Assembly: GCF_008195825.1 (NCBI RefSeq)
Contig: NZ_CP043329.1
Span: 2,418,001-2,482,000 of the forward strand
Length of the DNA: 64,000 bases
Reading direction: 5' to 3'
From: Pedobacter aquae
GTDB lineage: Bacteria; Bacteroidota; Bacteroidia; Sphingobacteriales; Sphingobacteriaceae
The notes below the pieces were generated by a model. That model was not told the DNA's origin. It saw only the letters and a program-made list of their open reading frames with translations, and made no database searches. Both the position numbers and the translations under genes were made by a program. Of this stretch, positions 19,702-28,435 are shown piece by piece. Numbering within the stretch: the first letter of the stretch is position 1; each line of letters starts with the position of its first letter.

Positions 19702-20585
19702 GAGTTTAAATTGGTTTTAATGATAGAGCTTATTTTAAAGCCGAACGCACATGGATGGAGGTGAAGAAGTTGTAATTTGATATCAAACATGCAAATATGC
19801 TAAAGCTAAAAGAACATTAAAGAGCTTTATGCAACCTATTTAGAACAAAATAGAACATTTAGCACCTATTGGTCTTGCTGCTTAACTCTTGGAAAATGAT
19901 AGACAAAACGGCCTTTTCGTATTTTCTTCCTTCGGTGTTCCTTCGGTTTGCTATGTGTGATCTCTGTGTGATGTATGTGTTAGCTATGCTGTAAGAAGGA
20001 TAAAAGAGATACTTAGAGCTAGGCTTTCATAAAGATGTTTAAATTATTTGGAGTATGAATTTTTTATAGGCTTTGGCTATGTGTAAATCTTTAACCGTCT
20101 TTTAAATAAATCTATTTATTAAGGTTTTTCTCTATCGCTATATTGATAATGCTTAGTAATTATTCAACTCGTTGGCTTTCTTTTTCAACATTAAGTAATA
20201 ACAATATTTAAGATTCATCTTAAAACAGTACGAGAAGCTCTTGATAGTTTATGGTTTTAAAAGTATTTCTTATTTTATGTATGAGGAGGCTAGCATAATA
20301 ATAAATAAAATTCTCCAATATAAGCATTGTATCCTTGTCCTGTTTAAAAAACCGAAGTCAAAAATGCCAGCTATTGTATGTACGTATAAATTCTTTAGAT
20401 TTAAATCTTGATGTTGCTCATATATATTTAGTTAAAACTATCACGAATCAGTTAAAAGTAAAAGCCCAGTAAGTTATATTTGCAACAGATTAATACCATT
20501 TTTCCCTTCGTTTAGTTGAAACCATGTGAAAATTGGAAAACATATTGAAGGGTTAAGAGAAACATACTGACAAAGAAAAAATTCA
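19702..20585. other. Intergenic region at the left edge of the defence island
   Basis: 884 bp without a supportable gene. It is AT-rich, with short phrases repeated near 19925-19985 (cttcggtgttccttcgg; tgtgtgatctctgtgtgatg). It must hold the divergent promoters for the GH43 gene and the restriction locus. It probably contains the left boundary of the accessory island, but I see no integrase, no tRNA fragment and no clear direct repeat of the tRNA-Asn 3' end. Confidence 0.5.
20475..20482 (+). promoter_or_regulatory. Possible -7 box for the restriction-modification genes
   Basis: TATATTTG matches the Bacteroidota TAnnTTTG consensus, about 105 bp before the GTG start. The -33 region is weak. 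A long leader would result. Confidence 0.35.
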
Positions 20586-21596
20586 GTGAGAATAGGGATA
20601 GACATATTAGAAAATGAAATTTTAGAACAACATCCTGATGTTCTCAATATATTATTGCGAGACCACACAACGCAACATAACATTTTTTGGGCAACTGAAA
20701 ATTATAAACAGTTTGGTTCTGCTTACAGTTTTCATTCTCAAATTTTACCAGAGTTAATTACAGGAGAAAATGGCAACATAATTATGCCACGGATACATAA
20801 AGACAAGATTTTACAGCAGTCAAGGTCAAAAGAAATGGCTGAGGTATTTACGCCGTCTTGGATTTGTAATGCTCAAAATAACTTGATAGACAACGCTTGG
20901 TTTGGCAGAAATGATGTCTTTAACTCTGAAATCTCATTAGATTATGGAACCTATAAATGGGAAGTAAATAAGGAGAAAATCAAATTTCCAAAAGGAAAAA
21001 CGTGGAGAGATTATATTAGCGACACCCGTTTAGAAATGGCATGTGGCGAAGCGCCTTACATTACTAGCAGATATGATAGCACAAACGGAGAGTTTATTCC
21101 AATAGAAAAAAGGATTGGAATTTTAGATAGAAAACTGAGAGTCATTAATGAGAATGTAAACACCACAGGCGAGTGGTTAAAAGCGGCACAAACAGCTTAC
21201 AAAAGTACTTATGCTTTTGAATGGCAGGGCGATAGTTTACTTTTGGCTCGGGAAGCAATGTTGGTAACCTTTATTGAAAATTACACCACTAAATTTGGTA
21301 AAGAGCCTCTTTTAAAATCTCTTGATTTTATTGCTTATATTATTTCTTGGAATGTTTGGCAAATGGATGGCTTAAAAGGTATTGTTCCAAATACATGTGG
21401 TGGATTAACGGTAACTGAAGTTGATCTTTTTGGCAATGTTAAGACCGAAAACAGTTTCTGTAAAGGTTGCATGGACAATAATATTTTAAAGCACAACGGC
21501 ACTTATTGTCTAATTAAAGATTGGTCTAAGAAAGACACAACAACAGGAAGATCAGGAAAAAAAATTAGGTTCATAGACCTATTAAAGACAAAATAA
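20586..21596 (+). CDS. Restriction-modification M-like subunit carrying methyltransferase motifs X and I
   Basis: 336 codons from GTG 20586, which follows an in-frame stop at 20568 with no ATG between. Residues 84-92 (MAEVFTPSW) match motif X of N6-adenine methyltransferases, and residues 149-159 (LEMACGEAPYI) match the SAM-binding motif I. A later YAFEWQGDSLLLAREAML resembles motifs II/III. No NPPY catalytic motif is seen; the equivalent place reads ISWNVWQMDGL. The C-terminal part has paired cysteines (FCKGCMDNN, YCLIKDW) that could bind zinc. The stop is 1 bp before the start of the helicase fusion, which contains NPPY, so the two proteins may form one split methyltransferase. Confidence 0.75.
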   Translation: MRIGIDILENEILEQHPDVLNILLRDHTTQHNIFWATENYKQFGSAYSFHSQILPELITGENGNIIMPRIHKDKILQQSRSKEMAEVFTPSWICNAQNNLIDNAWFGRNDVFNSEISLDYGTYKWEVNKEKIKFPKGKTWRDYISDTRLEMACGEAPYITSRYDSTNGEFIPIEKRIGILDRKLRVINENVNTTGEWLKAAQTAYKSTYAFEWQGDSLLLAREAMLVTFIENYTTKFGKEPLLKSLDFIAYIISWNVWQMDGLKGIVPNTCGGLTVTEVDLFGNVKTENSFCKGCMDNNILKHNGTYCLIKDWSKKDTTTGRSGKKIRFIDLLKTK

Positions 21597-21597
21597 A

Positions 21598-24500
21598 ATG
21601 AAATTTACCTCTTCATTAAAACTAAAGCTAATCTATGTATTCCGTATCAATGATGAAGCTCATAAGGGTTGTTTAAAAATTGGCGAAGCTACTTCGGATA
21701 ATGAAGACATTTGGGGACTAGAACCCAATAGCAAAGCATTAAACAGGGCTGCAAAGAAACGTATTGACCAATACACACAAACAGCAGGAATTGCCTACGA
21801 CTTATTATACACCGAACTTGCGATTTTCAACGATAAATCGGGACTAAAATCATTTTCTGACCATGAAATACACAATATATTTACACGCTCAGGTATAAAA
21901 AAGAAAACTTTCGACACTAAAAATAAAGCTAACGAGTGGTTTGTTACCGACCTTGAAACTGTAAAAAAGGCAATAAAAGCATTTAAAGAGGGTAAGGATT
22001 CTTTACATGCTAGTGAAATTACAGAAACTCAAAATCCAATTGTATTTAGACCCGAACAAAAAGATGCCATTGAAAAAACCATTAAGCAATTCAAAAAAGG
22101 GAATGAAATGTTATGGTTTGCAAAAATGCGTTTCGGTAAAACGCTTTCTGCACTTCAATTAGTAAAAGAGCATGAGTTTACTCGCACACTTATATTAACA
22201 CATCGTCCGGTTGTAGATAAAGGTTGGTTTGAAGATTTTGGTAAAATATTTTATGATTCCCCTCAATACTCTTATGGCTCTAAAAACCAAGGCAACCAAT
22301 ACGCAACTTTAGAAAAAGCTTGTAAAGCTAATGGTACAAAGTATATATACTTTGCTTCTATGCAAGATCTAAGAGGTTCAGAAAAAGTAGGTGGCAACTT
22401 CAATAAAAATGATGAAATATTTGGAACGTTTTGGGATTTTATAATTGTAGATGAAGCACATGAGGGAACACAAACCGACCTAGGAAAAAACGTAGTTGAT
22501 GGGTTGAAAAAAGTAAACACAAAAATCCTTCACTTATCTGGCACACCTTTTAATTTATTGGATAATTATAAGGAAGAAGAATTATACACTTGGGATTATG
22601 TGATGGAACAAAAAGCCAAAGCAGAATGGGACCAAATTCATTTGGGCGACCCAAATCCTTATGCTTCGCTTCCCAAACTCAATATTTTTACTTACGACCT
22701 TGGAAAATTAATTAATGGGTATATTGACGAAGAAGTAGCGTTTAATTTCCGTGAGTTTTTTAGAGTGAATGAAGCTGGGGCTTTCTTACATGAAAAGGAT
22801 GTAATTTCTTTTTTGAATTTAATTTGTAAAGAAGATTCAACAAGTAACTACCCATATGCTACAACTGAATATCGAGATAATTTCCGCCATTCTCTTTGGA
22901 TGGTTCCAGGGGTTAAAGAAGCGAAGGCATTAAGTAAGATGTTAAAATTGCATCCAGTTTTTGGACAATTTGAAATTGTTAATGTGGCTGGTGATGGTGA
23001 TGAAGAAGAAGCAAAAGAAGAATCATTAAAAAAGGTAGAAAAAGCAATTGGCGACAAACCTCACGAAACCTACACCATTACCTTATCATGCGGGAGATTA
23101 ACAACAGGTGTTTCCGTTAAGGCATGGACAGCCGTTTTTATGCTGTCAGGCTCACACAACACTTCTGCATCAGGTTATATGCAAACCATTTTCCGTGTTC
23201 AAACCCCAGCAACCATTAATGGCATGGTTAAAGAAGAATGTTTTGTATTTGATTTTGCGCCAGACAGAACATTAAAAGTTATTGCTGAAACCGCTAAAGT
23301 ATCAGCCAAAGCTGGTAAAACAACTGGTGAGGATAGAAAAATAATGGGTGAATTTCTCAATTTCTGTCCAATTATATCTATTGATGGCTCTCAAATGAGA
23401 AGCTATGATGTAAACGGCATGTTAGAACAGCTTAAGAAAGTTTATGTGGAGCGTGTTGTTAGAAATGGTTTTGAAGATGGCTATTTGTATAATGATGACC
23501 AATTAAAGAATCTAGAATCTGTTGAATTAGAAGAGTTTGAAGGACTTAAAAAGATAATTGGCACTACTAAAGCAATGCCTAAAAGTGGCGATATTGATGT
23601 AAACAAACAAGGCTTTACAAATGAAGAAATTGAACAATTAGAAAACATCAAGAAAAAGAAGAAAGAAGATCTTTCTGAAGAAGAGAAGCAACTTTTAGCA
23701 GAGAAATTTGAAAAGAAGAAGAATAGAGATAGTGCCGTTTCGATACTGCGTGGTATTTCTATCCGTATGCCTTTATTAATTTATGGTGCTGATGTAAACA
23801 ACGAGGAAAATGAAATTTCAATAGACAATTTTACCGAATTGGTTGATAACCAATCTTGGGAAGAGTTTATGCCTAAAGGCGTAACAAAACAAACCTTCCT
23901 GAAATTTAAGAAATATTATGAGCCCGATGTATTTAGGGCAGCAGGAAAACGAATAAGAGCTTTAGCAAGAGCTGCCGACCATTTACCCATAGAAGACCGA
24001 ATAGAACGTATCACTTCCATATTTGCAACTTTCCGTAATCCTGATAAAGAAACCGTTTTAACACCTTGGCGTGTGGTTAACATGCATTTAGGCGATTGTT
24101 TGGGTGGATATGTATTTTTAGACGAAAAGCGAGACAAAACAATTGCAAACCCCGTTTTTATTACACAGAGTGAAGTTACAGCAAATGTTTTTGCGCCTGA
24201 GAGCCGTGTGTTAGAAATCAACTCTAAATCTGGGCTTTATCCACTTTATGTGGCTTATAGCATTTTCCGCAATCGGGTGAGCCAAAAATATCCTGATAAG
24301 GAAGTTGAAACTTTAATTATTGAAGAACAACAACAATTGTGGGATGAAACTTTACTGGAAAATATATTTGTCATCTGTAAAACGCCAATGGCAAAAAGCA
24401 TTACTAAACGAACTTTAGCTGGTTTTAGAAATGCCAAAGTAAATACACGCTTTTTTGAAGATTTGGTTCATCAAATTACGCACAGACCCGAGGACTTTAT

Positions 24501-25539
24501 CTCCAAAGTAAAAAAAGGACAATCTTTTTGGAAAACAAATAATGATAACGAAATGAAATTTAATGCAATTGTGGGTAATCCACCTTATCAAGAAATGGAT
24601 GGCGGAAATAGTGAAAGCGCTAAACCTGTTTATCAACACTTTGTAGATATTGCAAAGAAAATCAAACCTGATTATTTTTCTATGATTATGCCAGCCAGAT
24701 GGTATGCAGGTGGAAAAGGGCTTGATGCTTTTAGAGAATCTATGTTAAATGATAATAGGATGTCACATCTTTTCGACTTTCCTAACTCTAATGATTGCTT
24801 TACTAATGTTGATATAGCAGGCGGTTTATGTTATTTCTTATGGGATAAAAATTACGCTGGTAATTGTACCATATCCAATAATATTAATGGTGAAATTAAT
24901 AGTGCTAAAAGATCACTGAATGAATTTGAAATACTAATAAGAGATAACAAAGCTATTTCAATTATAAATAAAGTGCTTAACTGGAATAAAGAAAGTAGGT
25001 CTTTATTTGATAGGGTTTCTTCATCAAAGCCTTTTGGAATAAGAGGATTTTACATACCTAAAAAGAGTGGTATTCCGTGTTACTTTACTCAACGTATAGG
25101 TTTACAATATGCAGATGAAAATGATATTACTGATAAATTTGATTTATTAGATAAATGGAAGTTGCTATTACCAAAATCACCAATTGCAGGACAGACGGAC
25201 TTTACTAAGCCGGTAGGATTCTATTATGATGGAAATATACGTATAGCAAAACCTGGGGAATGTTGTACAGAAACATATATAGTTGCTGGAGCATTTGATA
25301 AAGAAGAGGAAGTGCTTTCATTTAAATCTTATGTTTTTACAAAGTTAGTCCGGTTTCTGTTGTTGCAAATGGTTATTTCTCAAGATGTTACAAAAAGGTG
25401 TTTTGGATTTATTCCAGATTTAACAAAATATGAAGGTACATATACAGATAAACAACTATGTAGCCTTTGGGGTATAACTAATGAAGAATGGACTTATATT
25501 GATTCAAGAGTGCAGGATATTAAACCAATGGCGGAGTAA
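21598..25539 (+). CDS. Restriction enzyme: GIY-YIG-like nuclease + DEAH helicase + NPPY methyltransferase half
   Basis: 1313 codons. Residues about 10-120 look like a T5orf172/MUG113-type GIY-YIG domain (IYVF 12-15, KIGEAT 27-32, RIDQY 55-59, EIH 90-92, EWF 113-115). An SF2 helicase follows: FRPEQ 150-154, Walker A KMRFGKT 176-182, DEAH 285-288, LSGTPFN 313-319 and a motif VI-like GYMQTIFRVQ near 525. A charged coiled segment (about 675-715) leads to an Eco57I-like region with the catalytic GNPPYQEM (NPPY 994-997) and IAGGLCYFLW. A C-terminal target-recognition-like region ends with KRCFGFIPDLTKYEG. It probably cleaves after ATP-driven translocation and contributes the catalytic half of the methyltransferase. 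The domain calls are by eye. Confidence 0.8.
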   Translation: MKFTSSLKLKLIYVFRINDEAHKGCLKIGEATSDNEDIWGLEPNSKALNRAAKKRIDQYTQTAGIAYDLLYTELAIFNDKSGLKSFSDHEIHNIFTRSGIKKKTFDTKNKANEWFVTDLETVKKAIKAFKEGKDSLHASEITETQNPIVFRPEQKDAIEKTIKQFKKGNEMLWFAKMRFGKTLSALQLVKEHEFTRTLILTHRPVVDKGWFEDFGKIFYDSPQYSYGSKNQGNQYATLEKACKANGTKYIYFASMQDLRGSEKVGGNFNKNDEIFGTFWDFIIVDEAHEGTQTDLGKNVVDGLKKVNTKILHLSGTPFNLLDNYKEEELYTWDYVMEQKAKAEWDQIHLGDPNPYASLPKLNIFTYDLGKLINGYIDEEVAFNFREFFRVNEAGAFLHEKDVISFLNLICKEDSTSNYPYATTEYRDNFRHSLWMVPGVKEAKALSKMLKLHPVFGQFEIVNVAGDGDEEEAKEESLKKVEKAIGDKPHETYTITLSCGRLTTGVSVKAWTAVFMLSGSHNTSASGYMQTIFRVQTPATINGMVKEECFVFDFAPDRTLKVIAETAKVSAKAGKTTGEDRKIMGEFLNFCPIISIDGSQMRSYDVNGMLEQLKKVYVERVVRNGFEDGYLYNDDQLKNLESVELEEFEGLKKIIGTTKAMPKSGDIDVNKQGFTNEEIEQLENIKKKKKEDLSEEEKQLLAEKFEKKKNRDSAVSILRGISIRMPLLIYGADVNNEENEISIDNFTELVDNQSWEEFMPKGVTKQTFLKFKKYYEPDVFRAAGKRIRALARAADHLPIEDRIERITSIFATFRNPDKETVLTPWRVVNMHLGDCLGGYVFLDEKRDKTIANPVFITQSEVTANVFAPESRVLEINSKSGLYPLYVAYSIFRNRVSQKYPDKEVETLIIEEQQQLWDETLLENIFVICKTPMAKSITKRTLAGFRNAKVNTRFFEDLVHQITHRPEDFISKVKKGQSFWKTNNDNEMKFNAIVGNPPYQEMDGGNSESAKPVYQHFVDIAKKIKPDYFSMIMPARWYAGGKGLDAFRESMLNDNRMSHLFDFPNSNDCFTNVDIAGGLCYFLWDKNYAGNCTISNNINGEINSAKRSLNEFEILIRDNKAISIINKVLNWNKESRSLFDRVSSSKPFGIRGFYIPKKSGIPCYFTQRIGLQYADENDITDKFDLLDKWKLLLPKSPIAGQTDFTKPVGFYYDGNIRIAKPGECCTETYIVAGAFDKEEEVLSFKSYVFTKLVRFLLLQMVISQDVTKRCFGFIPDLTKYEGTYTDKQLCSLWGITNEEWTYIDSRVQDIKPMAE

Positions 25540-25612
25540 AGGATTAATAGGTTACAGATATTGTGGTTTTTAAGAGGGTAAATTATGATCGTTGTAAATT
25601 ATATTTTAAAAT

Positions 25613-25634
25613 AATTTCACTTTTAAGTGAAATT
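25613..25634. promoter_or_regulatory. Perfect palindrome upstream of the toxin-antitoxin-chaperone operon (probable operator)
   Basis: The inverted repeat aatttcactt / aagtgaaatt, with a 2-bp centre, lies 26 bp before the toxin ATG. It is next to an AT-rich promoter-like stretch (gttgtaa, then tatatttt). Antitoxins with helix-turn-helix domains usually repress their own operon at such sites. Confidence 0.6.
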
Positions 25635-25659
25635 GATTAACATTGCAAACTCAAATTGA

Positions 25660-26157
25660 ATGAAATATAAGATAGTCAAACTTGAAAAGTTAAGTGGAAA
25701 AATGGCATCTATTTATTCAATTGTAATAAATAATGAAATATCTACTCTGTTTGATGATTTTTTGAAAGAAAACATGATTTCATTTAAAGATGAAACAATA
25801 GATATTTTTAAGCGTTTAAATAGTATAGGAAAAGAACTTGGGGCTAGGGATATTTTCTTCAAAGATTTCGAGGGGAAACCAGGGGATGGTGTTTGCGCAC
25901 TATTTGACCTTCCTAATAGTAATTTAAGATTGTATTGCATTAAATATGGTACACAAATTGTCATACTTGGAAGCGGTGGCTTCAAATCAAAATCAACGAG
26001 AGCTTTACAAGAAACTAAAAAATTAGAAGATGAAAATTATCTTCTTAGATCCATATCTGCACAAATAACTCAACGCATTAAAGACAAAGACATCAGATTC
26101 ACTGAATCGGGTCATGATTTTATAGGCGATTTAGACTTTAACGACGATGAAAACTAA
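25660..26157 (+). CDS. HigB/RelE-like toxin of a toxin-antitoxin-chaperone operon
   Basis: 165 codons. The central segment NLRLYCIKYGTQIVILGSGGFKSK matches the core strands of HigB/gp49-like RelE-fold toxins, which cut ribosome-bound mRNA. DIFFKDFEGKPGDGVCALF fits the preceding strands. The protein is longer than minimal HigB, with an N-terminal helical extension (about residues 1-55). Its 3' end overlaps the antitoxin start by 11 bp, typical of HigBA order (toxin first). A perfect palindrome lies just upstream. With the HTH antitoxin and the SecB-like protein this forms a TAC-type module. The fold is inferred from motif-level resemblance. Confidence 0.72.
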   Translation: MKYKIVKLEKLSGKMASIYSIVINNEISTLFDDFLKENMISFKDETIDIFKRLNSIGKELGARDIFFKDFEGKPGDGVCALFDLPNSNLRLYCIKYGTQIVILGSGGFKSKSTRALQETKKLEDENYLLRSISAQITQRIKDKDIRFTESGHDFIGDLDFNDDEN

Positions 26158-26518
26158 CAAACCAGAACTTTATAATAGTAATATTATTGATGAGATGTTT
26201 GATGAAATCTCTCAGGAAGATTTCGAGAAAACCACCACAAAAATGAAATTGGCTGCAAAAATTGCTGATGCCATTAAAAGTAATGGTTGGAAAAAAAGTG
26301 AATTTGCTAAGATCGTTAAGCAACAACCTTCTGTTATTAGTAAATGGCTAAGCGGGACACACAACTTCACAACCGATACACTTATTGATTTGGAACATAT
26401 TTTAAACATTAAACTTTTAAATGTTGATCAAAAACCAGAATCAATAATTTATAAGCGGAGTGTAGAAACTACTATAGAAATTGATGAAGTAACTTTTTGG
26501 AATAATAATTTAACGTGA
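26147..26518 (+). CDS. HigA-like antitoxin, C-terminus truncated by IS982 insertion
   Basis: 123 codons as it stands. Residues about 30-85 hold an XRE-type helix-turn-helix (AAKIADAIKSNGWKKSEFAK, QQPSVISKWLSGTHNF, LIDLEHILNIKLL). The last codon and stop (acg tga) come from the left end of the inserted IS982. Removing the element and one copy of its 7-bp target duplication (taattta) gives a frame that continues for 28 more codons (27567-27650) and stops at TAG 27651-27653, overlapping the ATG of the SecB-like gene. The ancestral antitoxin was therefore probably 150 residues. In known TAC systems the antitoxin tail is the chaperone-binding region. Confidence 0.8.
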   Translation: MKTNKPELYNSNIIDEMFDEISQEDFEKTTTKMKLAAKIADAIKSNGWKKSEFAKIVKQQPSVISKWLSGTHNFTTDTLIDLEHILNIKLLNVDQKPESIIYKRSVETTIEIDEVTFWNNNLT

Positions 26519-27559
26519 GTTCGGGATAACAGAGGTTAGATTAATTTGGATTATTTTAAAATACAATCATCTGATTATCAAATAAGTAAGCATATTTTGT
26601 TATATTTAAGTGACAAATTTAAGAACAACAATTTATGCTTACTTCTGATAAAATTATTGAAATTTTTGTAAAAGTTGATGATTTCTGCAAAGAATTTGAA
26701 GCTGAAATAGTTAAACATCAATTAGATGCAGGTCATTATAAGGTTAGAAACAGAAAAGCATCACTTGCTGATAGTGAAATCATGACCATATTGATTACCT
26801 TTCATAGTGGTTATTACACTAATCTGAAACACTTTTATCTAGGATTTATTTGCCAGCATTATAAAGATCATTTCCCTGGTCTTGTTTCCTATAACCGATT
26901 TGTAGAACTACAACAACGTGTAGCAGTACCTATGATGCTGTTCTTAAAAACCCACTGTTTAGGACGTTCCGCAGGAATAAATTTTATTGATTCTACACAT
27001 ATTAAAGTTTGTCATAATCGGCGAATCCACAACCACAAGGTATTTGCTGCTGTAGCAGAGCGGGGGCAATGTTCTATTGGTTGGTTTTATGGATTCAAAC
27101 TACATCTGATTATTAACGACAAAGGCGAAATACTGTCTTTCTACCTTACCAAGGGCAATGTAGACGACCGTAACATTAAACTGATGACTTCTATGACTCA
27201 AGATATTTTCGGTAAATTATTTGGTGATAAGGGATACATATCTAAAGCTTTGGCTGATTTGCTTTGGGGAAATGGTATCCAAATGATTACTAAACCTCGT
27301 AAAAACATGAAAGAATTTAACATCTCACAAGCTGATAAGATTATGCTTCGCAAAAGAGCTATTATCGAATGTGTTAATGATGAACTAAAAAATATCTGCA
27401 AGCTCCAGCATACTCGTCATCGTTCTATCAATAACTTCTTGATGAATACTATGGGGGTGCTTTGTGCTTATCATTTCTTCCCTAAAAAACCTTCTCTTAA
27501 TATTATTTTTGAAGATCACGATAAACAACTCCTTTTAGCTGCTTAAACCGAACTCACGT
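26513..27559 (+). mobile_element. IS982-family insertion sequence, copy 1
   Basis: 1047 bp with 12-bp terminal inverted repeats (acgtgagttcgg / ccgaactcacgt) and one transposase gene. It is flanked by a 7-bp direct repeat taattta (26506-26512 and 27560-27566), the target duplication. The element lies in the 3' end of the antitoxin gene. Ends and duplication were read directly from the sequence. Confidence 0.9.
26635..27546 (+). CDS. IS982-family transposase (copy 1)
   Basis: 303 codons, the usual length for IS982. The DDE catalytic residues are visible as INFIDSTHIKVC, FGDKGYIS and AIIECVNDELKN. The N-terminal helical segment with LADSEIMTILITFHSG and the C-terminal HTRHRSINNFLMN are family-typical. 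It appears intact, so the element may still be mobile. It is related to, but clearly different in sequence from, the second IS982 transposase at 57107-58006. Confidence 0.92.
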   Translation: MLTSDKIIEIFVKVDDFCKEFEAEIVKHQLDAGHYKVRNRKASLADSEIMTILITFHSGYYTNLKHFYLGFICQHYKDHFPGLVSYNRFVELQQRVAVPMMLFLKTHCLGRSAGINFIDSTHIKVCHNRRIHNHKVFAAVAERGQCSIGWFYGFKLHLIINDKGEILSFYLTKGNVDDRNIKLMTSMTQDIFGKLFGDKGYISKALADLLWGNGIQMITKPRKNMKEFNISQADKIMLRKRAIIECVNDELKNICKLQHTRHRSINNFLMNTMGVLCAYHFFPKKPSLNIIFEDHDKQLLLAA

Positions 27560-27646
27560 TAATTTAATAAATTCTTTCTCAAGGTCTCCTGTTCAATTTA
27601 GTTTCTCCGGTAATTTACTTCATCAAGAAAACACCAAACCATTACC

Positions 27647-28078
27647 ATGTTAGAGATAGAAAAAGTAAGTTTTCAGATACAAGGTGTAGAATTAGTAGAA
27701 AGTTCATTTAAAGTTCCTGCTAATAGACCAATTTCTGAAAAAGAAGTGTTCAAGTTTAATCTTAATCTGGAACATTTACTTGATCCCGGGAAGGAAATAT
27801 TAATCGTTAAAACTCACGTAAATATTTTGGTGGAAGATTCAGAAGAAGCAGTAGGTGTAATTAAATCCCAAGTTATTTTTAAAGTGTTAGATCTTGTTAG
27901 CTACTTCCAAGAAAGCAAATTGAATTTGCCAGATATTTTTATTTCAACATTAAATTCAATTAGTATTTCTACAACTCGAGGGATGATGTTTTCGGCTTTC
28001 AGAGGTACGTTTTTGCATAATGCTATACTTCCTTTAATCGACCCTGCTTTTAAAGAAGAGGATAAAGATTTAAATTAA
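27647..28078 (+). CDS. SecB-like chaperone of the toxin-antitoxin-chaperone operon
   Basis: 143 codons, the usual SecB size. The C-terminal half LNSISISTTRGMMFSAFRGT followed by FLHNAILPLIDP matches SecB-like proteins of Bacteroidota and TAC operons. The N-terminal half (EKVSFQIQGVELVES) fits the beta-sheet of the SecB fold. Its ATG overlaps the stop of the reconstructed antitoxin frame, so it was the third gene of the operon before IS982 separated it by about 1 kb. Family knowledge: TAC chaperones (for example Rv1957 of M. tuberculosis) bind the antitoxin tail and protect it from degradation. It could also serve general export. Confidence 0.78.
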   Translation: MLEIEKVSFQIQGVELVESSFKVPANRPISEKEVFKFNLNLEHLLDPGKEILIVKTHVNILVEDSEEAVGVIKSQVIFKVLDLVSYFQESKLNLPDIFISTLNSISISTTRGMMFSAFRGTFLHNAILPLIDPAFKEEDKDLN

Positions 28079-28219
28079 TATTTCCATTACCTCCAACAGG
28101 TTAATTTCCAAAAACAAAAGCAGACTAAAATATGAACCAAACTTTGAGACAATAGACATCAGCTATTAAAATGAGTCATATAGCGTTTGGGGTATAATGA
28201 AAGAGGTTTAATGTAACAT

Positions 28220-28247
28220 TGGTAATTAAAAGAAGTTATATATTTGT
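28220..28247 (+). promoter_or_regulatory. Bacteroidota-type promoter before the 52-codon ORF
   Basis: A TTGG at 28220-28223 and TATATTTG at 28240-28247 have about 17 bp between them, close to the -33/-7 arrangement of Bacteroidota sigma factors. They lie about 22 bp upstream of the ATG at 28270. Confidence 0.5.
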
Positions 28248-28269
28248 ATTCTAATAACAAAACGTAATA

Positions 28270-28428
28270 ATGGCACTAACAATCAGATCGATACCTGTTC
28301 TTAAAGCACAAGAAGCAAGTGCTTTTGTTAGCAACGCTACCGCTCAGTCCTCAAAAAAAGCAACGATAGATTTCTCTAAGCAATCTGAACAAGCTTCTAA
28401 AATTTTAGCAAAAGCAAAGCTTAAATAG
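28270..28428 (+). CDS. Small ORF (52 aa), possible antitoxin-like partner of a GNAT gene
   Basis: 52 codons, starting MALTIRSIPVLKAQEASAFV and ending in KILAKAKLK. It is rich in Ala, Lys and Ser and probably helical. It has a good promoter and is followed after 7 bp by a GNAT acetyltransferase gene, itself truncated. Small proteins directly before GNAT genes occur in acetyltransferase toxin-antitoxin pairs; the resemblance here is one of arrangement, not of proven homology. It may now be an orphan. Confidence 0.55.
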   Translation: MALTIRSIPVLKAQEASAFVSNATAQSSKKATIDFSKQSEQASKILAKAKLK

Positions 28429-28435
28429 TTTAACA

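Noticed and set aside
19702-20585. A left attachment site or tRNA fragment matching tRNA-Asn
   Set aside because: Only short matches such as agcccag were found, no more than expected by chance. No integrase gene is present.
24415-24639. Minus-strand frames inside the restriction gene
   Set aside because: They lie within a well-supported 1313-codon gene and show no family motif.
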